Source: Strongylocentrotus droebachiensis
Taxonomy: Eukaryota; Echinodermata; Echinoidea; Camarodonta; Strongylocentrotidae
Direction: 5' to 3'
NCBI GenBank assembly: GCA_035222895.1
Contig: JAVYIG010000702.1
Coordinates: 248,001 to 312,000 of the forward strand
DNA: 64,000 nucleotides
Under the pieces are notes generated by a model. The model saw only the letters and a program-made list of their open reading frames with translations. It did not search any database and was not told where the DNA came from. Numbering within the stretch: the stretch's first letter is position 1; every line of letters begins with the position of its first letter. The position numbers were made by a program, and so were the translations under genes. This document shows positions 48,079 through 59,769 of this stretch, in pieces.

Positions 48079-48289
48079 AGGCCTGTCCTCACCAGACCGA
48101 TACGCTCATCACAAAAACTAGCTCAGACGGGCACAAATTAGCCTGCAATTTCCTAAAAAGCGGGATATTTTCGCGACCAAATATCCCACTATATGCAACT
48201 CGGGCCTATGAAAACTGGTTAATTTGAGATCGGGATAGTTAAAATAGTGGGTTATTTGCCAAACTCGAGCTGATGAAAACAGGCCTATA
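48079..48289. mobile_element. 211-bp MITE, deleted copy of the 63310 family
   Basis: Ends aggcctgtc and acaggcct. Inside, cagaccgatacgctcatcac, agcgggatatttt and gttatttgccaaactcgagc all recur in 63310-63634. Inner parts are missing. Confidence 0.65.
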
Positions 48290-51200
48290 CAGGCACAAGT
48301 CGATTCTGAATTATTTATCATGCAGCAGATTGGTTGTTTGAATCAACAAATACAACACTTAACTTGCTGGAAATCATGTTTATTGAAAAATACAGATGAT
48401 AGATCAGGATGGCTACCTCAATTTCTTTATCATTCTTTACTCATTGATGGGCTATTATACATGTTCTACTAAAATCTTTTGAAAGATTTATTTTATTTCT
48501 AGTCTTGAACATTCAGTGAAAGTTTCATTTAATTCCATGATAATATATTCTCTGTCATTACCAGAACTCGAGTACATTATTGTGATGACTTATTTTGCAA
48601 AGAGAAAAGAATGTTAACGTTTTTGAACATGTAATGGTTCAATTTCAAAGGCAAATTGATTATGATGAAGGTAGAACATTTACATTTAGTGCCTCTTCAT
48701 GTGTTTTATCTTATATTTCATTACATTTTCATCTAGATTCTTTTTCAAAAGGATATATTGAAATGTATGTTTTATACTCCTTCTCTCTGTTTTATTGTTT
48801 TTTGTTTGCTTTTATTATCTCTTATGGATCCTTTTCGTTGTCTATGAAATACATCATTGTCATGTTGTGAATGTATGTCTTGTCATTATTGTGGGATAAA
48901 TTTACAATGTTCATTCACAACCTATACCATGGTAGGTTTGGAATGTTTGGGGGATATTTTGGTCTGTAATAGAGTACATCAGTATCTTGCACAATGACAT
49001 TGGGGGGATCTGTTTGTCTGGTTGTGCATTGATGCTGCATTGACTTGAAAATCTATATTTCACCTGAAATGTTGCCATTTTCATATTGAGGACGACTCTT
49101 TTCATCACCATTAGTTTATATATATCATTTCAAGATCATGATAGACTATTTTTATGAAAAATTAGGCGAGCATTTTCAGCAGAGATTATCATTTCTGTGC
49201 CAAAAAAGTTTTGAAACTGCAATATCAAATTTATTTGGAAATCTAGATATGAGCTGCAAATATGCTTATATCTTAATATGCTGAACAATAGTTCTTGATA
49301 GAATAAACTACAACTGAAACAAACCAATATTAGGCATAGAAAGCACAATATAGATAATGATGGAATTCATAATCATAGGAATGAATTCCATCATTATTTT
49401 CACTAACTAATTCTCTACGGTACAGTTTATAAAGCACGCCATAAGCACGTGGCGCAGTCCAAAGCCTTTTTTTTCTGTTCTGAGAACTAACTCCTCCTGT
49501 ACAAGAAGTGATCAAGACAATCTAGTCGGATATATCTACATCTGTACCTCAAGTTAATCCAGAGGGGAAAGCTTTAGATAATCCAAGGTTGTTAGTCATC
49601 AGGGATGCCAGCAGACTGACAGACGTGAGAGTATTAGTTTACTTCATTTTAATTAGCCAATTGCCTAATAGATAATGCACCAGCTTGATCGTTGGAAGAA
49701 AAAAAGGTCTTCTGCAGTGTCACATGTTTTCTCTAAATTGTTTAAAACCTACTTTACATAGAAGTGTTGTGGACTGATTCTGGGATATATTTATACTAAA
49801 CTGTCTATCCCAGTTATAATATTAAAAAATACTTAGCTAGTTCATTATACTCAAAATTTTCTTAGGGAGGTGGTAAAACTTTTTTTTATTGAGAGCTTCT
49901 GAAATTTGTCTCTTCTTTTTTGTTTATATCGATTATACTAAAAACAAGATGTATTTTGTTTTAATGAGGGTTAAATGATTTTTTTCATCCCTCAAACTTT
50001 TGAGTTATTCAGAAATCAATCCAAATGCATTATGCTACATGTCCTCATACATTCTTGCTAAAGGAACCCTCCCCCATTCAATTGTCTCAAAACTAAGTTT
50101 GAAGAAATAAGATGTGAAATAAGTGTGAAATTGTTAATGTCATATAGAAAGTATGCAGTTGTATCCCCCCCCCCCCCCCCAATAGCCCTCTCATTAAAAG
50201 AAATTAAAAATAAATTGTATTTTCGGCTTGCCAAAATGAGTGATCAGCTTATTGTTATTACTTTGCAAAGAAAATCTCATTTAAATTCAAAATTTTGATC
50301 TGGATCATTGGTAGACAACTAGACATCAATGACTATATAGAATATAAATCAGTCTTTTTAGTCTATTGCCATTTCTGTAATCATGTATTTATAAGGGGGC
50401 TCTGTTAGGGCATTTTTTTCTCAAAAAGAGGGACTTTCAAAACGAGACATTGATTTTTTTTCCATGCGTAGGTCAGAGTTATGGTGCAGCTGCTACAGAT
50501 ACAATCAATTTGCTACTGAAAATAGCATTTTATTTATTTAGTCCTGGGAAATTGCTTGATTTAGTCCACATAGATCTATTCCTTTGATATGACTCACCAG
50601 ATAACCAATATACCCAGCCGATTGAAGAGAATCAGGTCATATATCAACAGATTGATTTCTAGAATTAGCCATTTTAGCAACAAATCCCTTCTTTGGATTA
50701 GTTCAACCTGGACATCGTTAGTGATCCCCTTGGTGTGTGTTGAGATATTTGTTTTACATTTATAATGAATTGCCCACTTTTCCCTTTTCTAATTAATGAG
50801 TATAGCATTCCTCAATCAAATAACCTGCGCTGTTTCTTGATCATATACAAAGGAACCTTTCTAGGAATATCAAGATTGCATAAATCAAGAAATGTTGGAC
50901 AAATATTGGAAAATTATTAGGGTTGCAAACAGGGTTAAGGGTTTGTTAAATGAGAATCAAAGTAATCTGTTTTCTGCACACCCATTGTACCCTCAAGCTC
51001 ACATAGTCTAATGAAAAACAGACCATGGCAGTTAGTCATTTTTTATAAATTCAGATTCAGTAATGTTTTTATAGTAACCTATGACATTACATCTTAATTT
51101 ATTATTGTCTCAAAGTGTTTATAAATTGTTTACTTTGTAAACTGATCACAAACGTACAAATTAATCACAATTTTATTTTTCTCATTCTTCTTTCCATCAC

Positions 51201-51640
51201 ACATTTTATTTGAAGATAATAAAAAAGAAGATATAAGACAATGAATGACCCCAAAACATGTGTTATCTATATAAACAAAAGGGTTTATTGGCACAATTCT
51301 TTCTATTAATTTACATCCCATACTACTGAATTTTAATTTATATATTCCCTAACAATTAACAATAATCACTTCAAATTAAACAACTGATATTCTTATTGTT
51401 GCTATAGTAAACTGATTGCAGTTCCATGGGTGTCACAAACGTCACAGATAGGAAATGGCCAATTGGGTTGAGAAAAAAAAGACAGGTTTTAATCGATATG
51501 ACATTGTTAACTCCACCCAGATTGGTTTAACTTTAGTCCAAGGCATTGTGTGCTGGCTTTCGTGGTGGATCAGGAAGGGCTTTAGAGGCCGGAAGATAGT
51601 ACCATACTTTGGTCCATTGGTGCAGGACCAGTTTGCAGAG
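48290..51640 (+). other. intron 6, first part
   Basis: A perfect hairpin lies at 49354-49397 and a C run at about 50165-50180. No gene. Confidence 0.4.
49354..49397. repeat. perfect 17-bp stem hairpin
   Basis: ataatgatggaattcat (49354-49370) is followed after 10 nt by its exact reverse complement (49381-49397). Confidence 0.8.
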
Positions 51641-52024
51641 CTGTTGTAGCGATTCGGTCAGTTACAGCAATTTGCTGTTTTAGATCGCATCAGGTGAGGT
51701 GGACATTACTACAGAGAATGGAATGAAATTATATTTCATGTGCTCTTCTGTTTTAGGATCGTACCAACATCGATAGATACGACTTCTAAATCTATTTGTT
51801 AGGGATGAAAGGCGATTGCAATTCAGAGTTTTATTTTGGATATAATTAAATGGTTGTGATTGAATTGACATGTTCTTGGTGCTGATTCTGTGGTTTGACG
51901 ATACATGCAGAGGAACGGTTCTTCATAGATGTATTTAAGGATAACTTTCACAATGGACAACTGTGTGGTCTGAGGTGGAAAGGTATCAATTCTTGGCAAG
52001 CTGCGACAGAAGGAGTACAGTAAG

Positions 52025-52752
52025 ATGTTAGGACAAGTTGTCTTGCAACCTATATTGGTTGGCATTCCACAACTGTACAGTCCTACCCCAGTCTCATGTG
52101 TAAGAAAGCCTTGGAGCAAGAAGATACGGCATGAGTTCGTCCAACCTCAACTGCAACATAGAGAAGGACGTTCTTCCAATTCAATACATCCTATTTTACC
52201 AAGAGTATGTCATTCCTCTGTTATATTGTTGCTGAAGCAGCCATGCCTTTGTTCAAATGGGGTATCTTCAAGTGGACGGCATCATCTCTGTGTCTTAGTT
52301 CAGCTTCATAGCTATCCCAAGCAAGTCCAGTCTGTTCTGGACAGTTCCAGGATGCTACCCTTCCTCTTTGTGTGTCTCCTGCATGTTTGTATCAAGAACA
52401 AGTCTTTGAAGACCCTCGACCAGCACCGTGGATCACTATTCACCATCAAGGGTAGGACAAACATGGGTCTTGCTCTCAGGAACATGGCCCCCCTAACTCT
52501 AGGACCAAACATCCAGTTCACTATGGAGAGACCGGTAGGGAAGACGGTATCCACAGTACCTACAATGGAGAGACCAGTAGGGAAGATGATATCCACAGTA
52601 CCTTCAACAAACGAACCTTCAACAGACAAACTAACCAAGTTTGTCAATATTACTCATGTAACTCTCACTGCTAGTTGCTTTGATGGGGAAGTGATGACGA
52701 TAAGACAACTGAATGCTATTATCTTTTCTCTCGATGGTCCTTGCTTTGATAG
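52025..52752 (+). CDS. unexplained 243-codon open frame joined in frame to exon 7
   Basis: From ATG 52025 the frame stays open through the exon 7 acceptor into the PH exon (296 codons to just after 52911). Such length is unlikely by chance at this base composition. It carries two 42-bp tandem units in frame (TMERPVGKTVSTVP and TMERPVGKMISTVP) and, at 52675, a diverged copy of the exon 7 start. The product has no recognised domain and is rich in Ser, Pro and Leu. It could be an alternative first exon, giving a shorter PH isoform, or an inserted sequence. The - strand is also partly open (52312-52647), so coding is unproven. Confidence 0.3.
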
Positions 52753-52911
52753 GCGGTGGGTGAGGATAAGACAAGGAGAGTTGTCCTACTACAAACCTGA
52801 CGATGACAACCAACAGGCACTCAACATTCTCCAGCTCTCCAGAGAGGTCAATCTGGTCAAGAAGGTTAACAACAATGGCTTCAGTATCTCAACAAGGAAG
52901 AAGGTCTATTT
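52753..52911 (+). CDS. exon 7: core of PH domain (residues 302-355)
   Basis: Acceptor cttgctttgatag leads into G-CGG-TGG, so the split codon gives Arg302 followed by RWVRIRQGELSYYK. This is the beta2-beta3 signature of PH domains (RRW, then a strand ending LxYYK). Donor GTAAGT is at 52912, in phase 2. The rest encodes a long loop, then strands including GFSIS and KKVYF. The frame is also open for 243 codons upstream of the acceptor, which is unusual and described separately. Confidence 0.9.
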
Positions 52912-54944
52912 GTAAGTATCTGTCATTTTTTTTGCTATTTTGTTAATACGATTTTGTACACATCTCCCCCCCCCCCAATTAAAAAAAAATCTCTTTGTCT
53001 GCTTTTTGTCCTTTAATGTATTGCGAAAAAATTGTTTGATCAGATTATGTAACAGCTATTTCAGTTATTGTACCTAATCATTGACAACTTGCAATCTTGA
53101 ATCTTGAAATATTTGCAGATTTGTTTTATACTGAATGTGTCCGTAAAGTTCACCAAATTTCTTCTTCATCATAGATATATATAAATGCTTATACAACTTA
53201 TTATTATTATTATTTCGATATATTATTTTCTCATAATATAAATTTATTGAATTCATTCTGCAATGTGTCTGATAAATTTGTAATCTCTCACCATTGAGAA
53301 AAACATAACAACATACCTATTTAAATCTTTCACTTATATTGTGTTAAATAAAAGATGTATGGTTTGAAAATAAATGTATTATTTTAATAATTTCCTTTAA
53401 ATCTGGAGAGTCACATGCATGTGAGCAATGTAGTTCCCATCCAAATAAGTCACATGAAATGTGGGATGTTGTGAAAGATAAGACCACAATATCATGCTTC
53501 CCTCCAAGATATATAAGGTCATCTAGCTAATCTGCTTCATATATTCACGTTTCATAAAGCCAAAGGCATGAACTTGACTTTCCTTTATTTTCTAATAATG
53601 GATTACAGGTACTTATCATAGATACTTGGAAGGCAATATATTAATGGAAATTTTATTGGTTCCTTTTGGTGAACTGGATATTTCTTGATTGTTTTGGCAT
53701 CACATTAACATAGAACTTTGTTACTGAAAAAGAAGATAATGAATGGAGAAACCAAAAGGACACGCATTTAAACATACAGTGTATTTGCAATCCCAATAAA
53801 AAAATGTTTAAAAGAAAAGACTTTGAATATCACGTTTGTGAGATGATGGGATGAACGACAGACATGTATTCCTGGTTTATTTATTTTTAACAATAATTTG
53901 CATGGAAATGATGCACTATTTCTTACTTTCAATGGAATGTATCTTGTGCATATATTTAGCTTAGAGAGTGCAGATGTAAAGGGGTGATTTAGCATACTAT
54001 AAAATCAGGCACTTCTCAATCAGAAGAAGCCCCTCTTCAATCTTATATCATGAATCAGCGATTCGTTGGGAGTAGATAATTATAGGTAACCTAAGCGGGC
54101 TAATTGGTGGGGTAGATCGAAGCTACCTATTTTTATCAGATCGCCATGGGATTAGGATTAATCCAAAGTTCAGATTTATAGGGACACTCATTACCCCCTG
54201 TATTGCGTCCATTCAAAGTGGGTATAGCAGTAAAACAACCAACATACATGTATATGCTAGGGTTTAGCGCGATACAGTTTTAGAGGCTTTTAGAATGGTA
54301 CAGTTTTAAAGGTTGTTCGCATGAAACAGTTTAAAAGTTTGTTCAAGGCCATACATTATTAATGAAATTTATAGTCAATATTAAATTCATATTCAATGAA
54401 ATTAATTCCTAATACAAAATTCATACTCAATATAACTAGTACCCCCTCTATTGCCCAATGCAAGCTGGATATTGCAGAAAAACAATCAATATGTATGCAA
54501 AGGTTTTAGCATAACTACTCCGAAGATCAAGATACATTAATCTTGATCTAAGGAGACACAAACAAACGAAGCATAATATAGTTTTATAGGTTTACAGCAT
54601 GATACAGTCTGAAAAAGTCTCCTCTGGACCATACAATATAATTCAAATTTCTCTTACATCACCATTTTAAAGTTTTTGTAATGAAATCCTTGAAAGTACC
54701 TCAATAATGTGTTCAAAAATTGTATATTTACTTAGTTGAATAACAGTATTGCTTTTTGAAACTTTTGTTTGTTAGTGTTGTCTTTCTTAATTGATATCTG
54801 GAGCTGCATTAAATATATAGCTAAGTATGAGTTTTTAAAAGTGAATAAACATTTTAAAGGGTTTTGTAATGTGATATGGACAGCTTGATATGTTCTAAAT
54901 TTCATCTTAACCTATCATTACTTTTCTTTATCTTTACTTTTCAG
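52912..54944 (+). other. intron 7 with a duplicated segment
   Basis: A C run lies at 52967-52976. Segments at about 54180-54380 and 54440-54650 are diverged tandem copies (gcagtaaaacaaccaacata against gcagaaaaacaatcaatatg, then gatacagtttta-type words). Otherwise AT-rich with no gene. Confidence 0.45.
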
Positions 54945-55014
54945 TTTCCGAGTCATATTGAGTGGGAATGCCACTGCAACTGAAGTAGAGAGACTCCGAG
55001 ATGAATGGTTCAAG
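54945..55014 (+). CDS. exon 8: last strand and helix of PH domain (residues 355-378)
   Basis: A strong pyrimidine tract (tctttacttttcag) and donor GTAAGT (55015) bound 70 nt: one base completes Phe355, then 23 codons. The product ends with ATEVERLRDEWFK, the C-terminal amphipathic helix of a PH domain, with the near-invariant Trp at 376 in the usual E/x-W-F/I-x-A-I context completed by exon 9. Confidence 0.9.
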
Positions 55015-57459
55015 GTAAGTCTCTGCCCAACAGAAAGGCATTTAATTAGTAGAGAAATAAATTATACTGAATAATTAGGAATTAACTCACTCGTGCCCTT
55101 CTGGCTGCAACATTACAAGTTAAAACTTAAGTTGGCATCAATCTTGGATTTATTTTTAGAAGTCAATCAATTGTTTGTAAAATTGAGACAGTACGATGTA
55201 GAAAATCAAAGTATTTTTAATTTGTTGAAGGAAAAGTTTCTGCAATAAGTTGTAATCTAAAAGCTTGGAGAACTTTGAGAACTTCCCTTTCAGCATGTAA
55301 ATATTGTTACCCGGTTGGCCCCTAGAAAATCATTTTGTATCATTTCCTGTTGTATTGAAATCATGCTTAAAAGGTAACAGGCATATCAAAATATCAAAAG
55401 GCGTTCACATGTTGCTACCGTAAGCTTTAAATCATGAACGTTATGAAATCACATACTCAACAACGTCATTTGACCATGGCATATCTCATTTAGATCCTGT
55501 GAGATTAGATAGATTGTTTATCAGAATATTAATCCCTGAAAAATATTTCAAATGTATTGGAATTGTCAGATTATAGTTAGTTAATTGTCCGTTAACTACT
55601 TCTCAATCCCAGTGCCACTGAATATAGTTTGTATAAAAGCTGCGCTATATAAATTTATTATTATTATTACATGTAAATGGATGACTAAATTCCTAGCTTA
55701 TCCTAGGTATTATCAGAAAAAATGTCATTTATACTTCCAACAACATTCTTATCATTAATGCCCATTGGGGAGATGTGCTCAGTGAGTCATAGTGTTAGAT
55801 CTTTTGGGGGTAGCAATTCATTTGGAAGAATGTCAGAAATCTTCAGAGTATCGCGCTATCAAATTAAGCCCGGAAATGAACATGAATCTAAATGTGTACA
55901 CGACTGCAAAAAAAAGGGGGGGGTAGACACAATATATTTGGACATGATTAGTCTTGCTATGTAGACCTTTGTTGCCTGGTCATGTCCAGTGATATTTTAA
56001 CCATTTTAAAAACAATCAGTGATTAAATGTTCATATCTCAAGAAATAGAATGTAAATTTCTTTGTATATATACATGCATTTAGTAGCATAACATAAAATG
56101 AAAAAATTACACTCAATGGACAAATCTGATTAAAACATAAATTGTATGAGTCTGAAACGGTGAGAGAGAATAAATTAATGTTTTAATGCGGAAAAGCGAT
56201 AATAAAGCAGGGTTCATGTAAAGGTTTTGTGTGGATGGAATGGTTTGCGAATTTCTCAGTATTATAAGTTCATTGTATGAATTTTTGTGCACTATGTTGG
56301 TTGGTCTCATCTACATAGTTTGGAGTACTTAGTGGATAATTAAAGTGAATAAACCTTCTGTTGGGAGTTTTAATTCGATGTGGCTAAATGTCACATGATC
56401 TGAGATCATCATGTATTACTTAGTTGAAACGTGCTTGACTATCGAGATTATTCAGATTCAAGTAAGTTACGTGTATAATAATAAATTAATATTACATGTG
56501 TGAGGGATTGGTGTGTACATGTATATATTTTTTTGTTCGCCTTGTTCATGTTGAATGTTATTCAAATGTTATTTACAATGTTTTTCCTTATGTATTACAA
56601 TATGTTCTTTTTCTGGAATATCTTTTTCCAGAGAAGTTTTATTTCATAAGATTTTTGTTGTTGTTTGCTGAGGATTCTGAAATCTGGACTTCACTTTGAT
56701 ATTCACATGAAAATGTATAAAATAAGAATAGATATTATGTGTATGGATATCTGTTGTGGTAATCTAGAAAACCTTCGAGACTTAAATTAACTACTTCAAT
56801 TCTGATGGCATCACATTCTGTCCTAAAAATATAATTGTGCAGTTGTACTGTATGTTTGGATAAAATAGCTTTATGTTTTGTCTCGAAATAGAAACAGATT
56901 CATACAGAACTAGATTTGTTCCCTCAGACAATATTGAAAAGCTATATGTAATATTAAAGCAAATTTATAGCCCAAATATGATTTTAGAAACTTGTTTTGA
57001 TACAAATTTATTTTTAAAGAATCCTAGTGGTGTACAAGTGTTTTAGAATAATAATAGGGATTGGACCTTAACATTTTACTCTTGAAGTTCATTTATAACA
57101 ATTATTCTTATATTTTATTGCATATATGTAGCTCAGCAAAACATAGTGGTACGAAAAAAGACATATCTTCAACTCAAAATGCATACAAAGTTGCAATGTT
57201 TATTAATTTAAAGTTATTTTTTGACATATATGTATGAAATTTAAGCTAACATTTCACCTCATCGAAACGGTATAAAGTATTTACCTGTTCCATTTCCTTA
57301 CAAAGTGGTTCCACTGTTCAATAACATTATGATTTTCAACAATTATGTGGTCTGTGTTCTTTACGCCTCATTTCGTGCCATCACATTTCGCCAAACTGCC
57401 TGAAACAGAATGATTTTCATGTTCATTCTTTGATCTCTGTTTCTCTCTGTTTCATCCAG
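55015..57459 (+). other. intron 8
   Basis: Holds the SINE tail at 55600-55671 and a G run at 55916-55923. No other supported feature. Confidence 0.45.
55600..55671 (+). mobile_element. SINE 3' tail
   Basis: Ends with gcgctatataaatttattat and ATT repeats, the same tail type as the SINEs at 40381 and 58356. Confidence 0.6.
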
Positions 57460-57603
57460 GCTATCCGCTATGCGTGCGGTGATAGGAGAGAGTCTGTGGC
57501 CAACCTGGGAGATGATAGCTTTAACACCAGTGCTGTTACCACCAATGGAAGCATCAAGTCACAGAGGGAAAGCATCAATACAATGCTCAAAGGCTACTAC
57601 GAG
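57460..57603 (+). CDS. exon 9: post-PH Ser/Thr-rich segment (residues 379-426), gene continues
   Basis: Acceptor tctctctgtttcatccag and donor GTAAAG (57604) bound 144 nt, phase 0. It begins AIRYAC, finishing the PH helix, then a polar Ser/Thr/Asn-rich linker (384-415) with several possible phosphorylation sites such as RRES, then a more ordered end (INTMLKGYYE). The frame is still open at the donor, so the gene goes on. I could not identify exon 10 in 57604-64000. Confidence 0.88.
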
Positions 57604-57657
57604 GTAAAGTGTAATATCTTTCTATGGATATGATATTCCATAAATTTGGGACCCACT

Positions 57658-57877
57658 TTGTATCATTTTTGGTGTCCCACTTACATAAGGAACCCACATG
57701 TATTTGTGGCTCCGAGTAAAGACTTAAATAGTGGAGTGAGATTCTCAAGTGATTCTAGGTATGAGGATGCAATATTGCTTGGAAATCAGTTAACAATCTC
57801 ACTCCACTATTTAAGTCTTTACTCAGAGCCATTTCCTTATGTAAATGGGACACCAAAAATGTTACAAAGTGGGTCCC
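57658..57877. mobile_element. 220-bp fold-back element beside exon 9
   Basis: Inverted arms of nearly 100 bp: gggacccactttgta at the left and tacaaagtgggtccc at the right, and inner arms gtaaagacttaaatagtgga and tccactatttaagtctttac pair exactly. The loop is about 50 bp. It begins 54 bp after the exon 9 donor. Confidence 0.85.
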
Positions 57878-58355
57878 TGGTTTATTGAATTACCCATATG
57901 TTATGAGATTCACCCTGTTGACTTCTCGTTTTCTCGTTCCATATTCATGTAGACTTAATACATAAACCACCATGCATGTCTGGAAGTTAATTGGTTAGAA
58001 GGTTTGATTTTGTTTCAAATTTATATAAAAACTTGAGGCTTATTCAGATATACGTGGTAAACTGCTGCATTTTGGTAAACGTGTTAATGAATGGCATATT
58101 TTGAAGCATATTTGAATTACGTCATTAAAAAAACTGCAGCCGTTTTAATACCACATCATATTTCTGGAAAAGCCTTTATAGAAATAATAGAGTTGCAACC
58201 AAAGATCCTACCCTTATCCACTAAGCTCTGTGTTATAAGATACAGAAGTGTGTAGCATATTACACTTATATCATGATCAAAAAACAAAATTCTGTGGTTT
58301 ATCACATTATGTCTCAACAAGCCTTTATAAAGATGCAGAAGGCCAAAGGCCTAAA

Positions 58356-58480
58356 TGATAATAATAATAATAGTTTGTTCTTATATAGTGCTTTTCAAGA
58401 CCGCAGGCCCTCTCAAAGCACTTTACAGATATGTTATTACCCCAGACATCGGATTCAGGCTTACCCGCACACAATATATG
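58356..58480 (-). mobile_element. SINE 3' half (reverse orientation)
   Basis: Reversed, it runs from attgtgtgcgggtaagcctg through gaatccgatg...ggggtaataa, tctgtaaagtgctttgagag to an ATT-repeat tail. The first part matches 63937-64000, which shows that both belong to one family and gives the missing end of that copy. Confidence 0.8.
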
Positions 58481-58580
58481 AACATCAAATAAAGCTGCAA
58501 GCATAATAAGCAGTCTACTTGTTGAAAACTACCCAATTTTACACCTTTCCCTGCTCAGATAAGATCTAAATACTAGCCCC

Positions 58581-58686
58581 CATGGGCGTCAATCCTTACG
58601 TATTACCTATTGTTCAGGGGGGGATGAATGAATAGATCACCCCCCCCCCCTGAACATTAGGTATTACGTAAGGATTGACGCCCATG
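58581..58686. mobile_element. 106-bp hairpin MITE with perfect 8-bp target duplication
   Basis: Almost the whole element is an inverted repeat: catgggcgtcaatccttacg at the left and cgtaaggattgacgcccatg at the right, with G and C runs facing each other around a short centre. CTAGCCCC flanks both sides (58573-58580, 58687-58694). The 8-bp duplication fits hAT-type insertion. The arms are so alike that the copy is probably young. Confidence 0.9.
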
Positions 58687-58694
58687 CTAGCCCC

Positions 58695-59176
58695 TGTCCC
58701 AAAGAATGTAAGGAGCTCTTGCTCTATGATTAATTGTTATTGTAAATAGCAGATATGAAGATGTTATCAATTAATATTTCAACCCTGTAAAAAAAAAAGG
58801 TGATTAACACACTTATAAAACTATGAGACAAAAAGATGTCAATACACACTCAGAGATAACAGTGGTGGAGTTACTTTTGTCTACGAGTTTGTATCTAATT
58901 ATACAATACTAGATCTTAATATGAATTCAGTTGTAGCATTACTGTCCTTAATTGGTACCCAAAGCATCTCTGTTTACAGGCTATGTCACCAAGATGAGTA
59001 TACTATGGTGTATGAATGAACACCCTTAATGATCACATGTGCTAGTTATGGGTGTGGGATGCTGGCCGGGTGTTTATCAGGAAGCTAGGAGGGGATGTTA
59101 AGGAGGATAGGAGGGGGTCAAGATCTTCTTCAAGGGGTGTAACTAGGTACTAATTGATTGAACCATATGGGTGCTA
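58695..59176 (+). other. no gene seen
   Basis: AT-rich DNA without a supported feature. Confidence 0.35.
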
Positions 59177-59178
59177 TA

Positions 59179-59769
59179 CAGGGCGTCCCAGAAAAGAAAG
59201 AAAAAAGAGAATTATCAATGTTTTATCATAACTTAATCACAATTATAATTAATAAATGACACATATTTGTAAAGCTTAGATCCTCCGCTTTCATTTGATG
59301 CAACTCATATGATGCATATTTCACGCATGAGTAATTAAAAACAATTTGAAGAGAGGGTACCAAAAAGTCATTTGGCAGGCGTATCTGAATTTCAAAGAGA
59401 AAATCATATTTCTAGAAAGTTCATTTTCTACCCTTTCATATGACACCTCAATCAGGAAAAAGAACCAGGAATAACAAAGTTCTGTTTGTTTAAAGTAATG
59501 CTTGCATTTTCATAATTTGATTAAACAAATTCGTTTTTACTGACTGCCTGCCGTAGCAACAGACATAGTTGACAAAATAATTAAATCCGTTTTGTTGACG
59601 ATCAACCATGCACAAAGAAGACAAAAGACTTGATGCATCATATGAGTTGCATCAAATGAAAGAGGAGGATCTAAGCTTTACAAATATGTGTCATTTATTA
59701 ATTATAAATGTGATTAAGTTATGATAAAACATCAATAATTGACGGTTTCTTTTTTTCTGGGACACACTG
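59179..59769. mobile_element. 591-bp TA-flanked element with long inverted arms
   Basis: Ends cagggcgtcccagaaaa and ttttctgggacacactg. Arms of about 140 bp pair (aagcttagatcctcc and aggatctaagctt, atgcaactcatatgatgcat and its complement). TA lies outside both ends, as for Tc1/mariner-type targets. No transposase. Confidence 0.8.

Larger units (their letters stand above)
21899..57603 (+). other. gene span: nine-exon PH-domain protein gene (3' end not in window)
   Basis: Nine exons join in one reading frame through GT-AG introns and give the first 426 residues of a protein. Intron phases are 0,0,0,0,0,2,2,0. Domains by residue: basic Ser/Arg-rich start (19-39), Gly-rich linker (46-59), charged helical segment with an internal repeat (about 85-165), possible PH/PTB-like stretch (165-258), and a PH domain (283-384) with its conserved Trp at 376. 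The last exon ends with an open frame at a splice donor, so more exons follow. No signal peptide or membrane segment is visible. Intracellular membrane-associated adaptor or signalling work is inferred from the PH domain only. The family is not recognised; its order of a PH-like module followed by a true PH domain is somewhat like SWAP-70/DEF6-type proteins, but I see no clear match. Confidence 0.8.
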
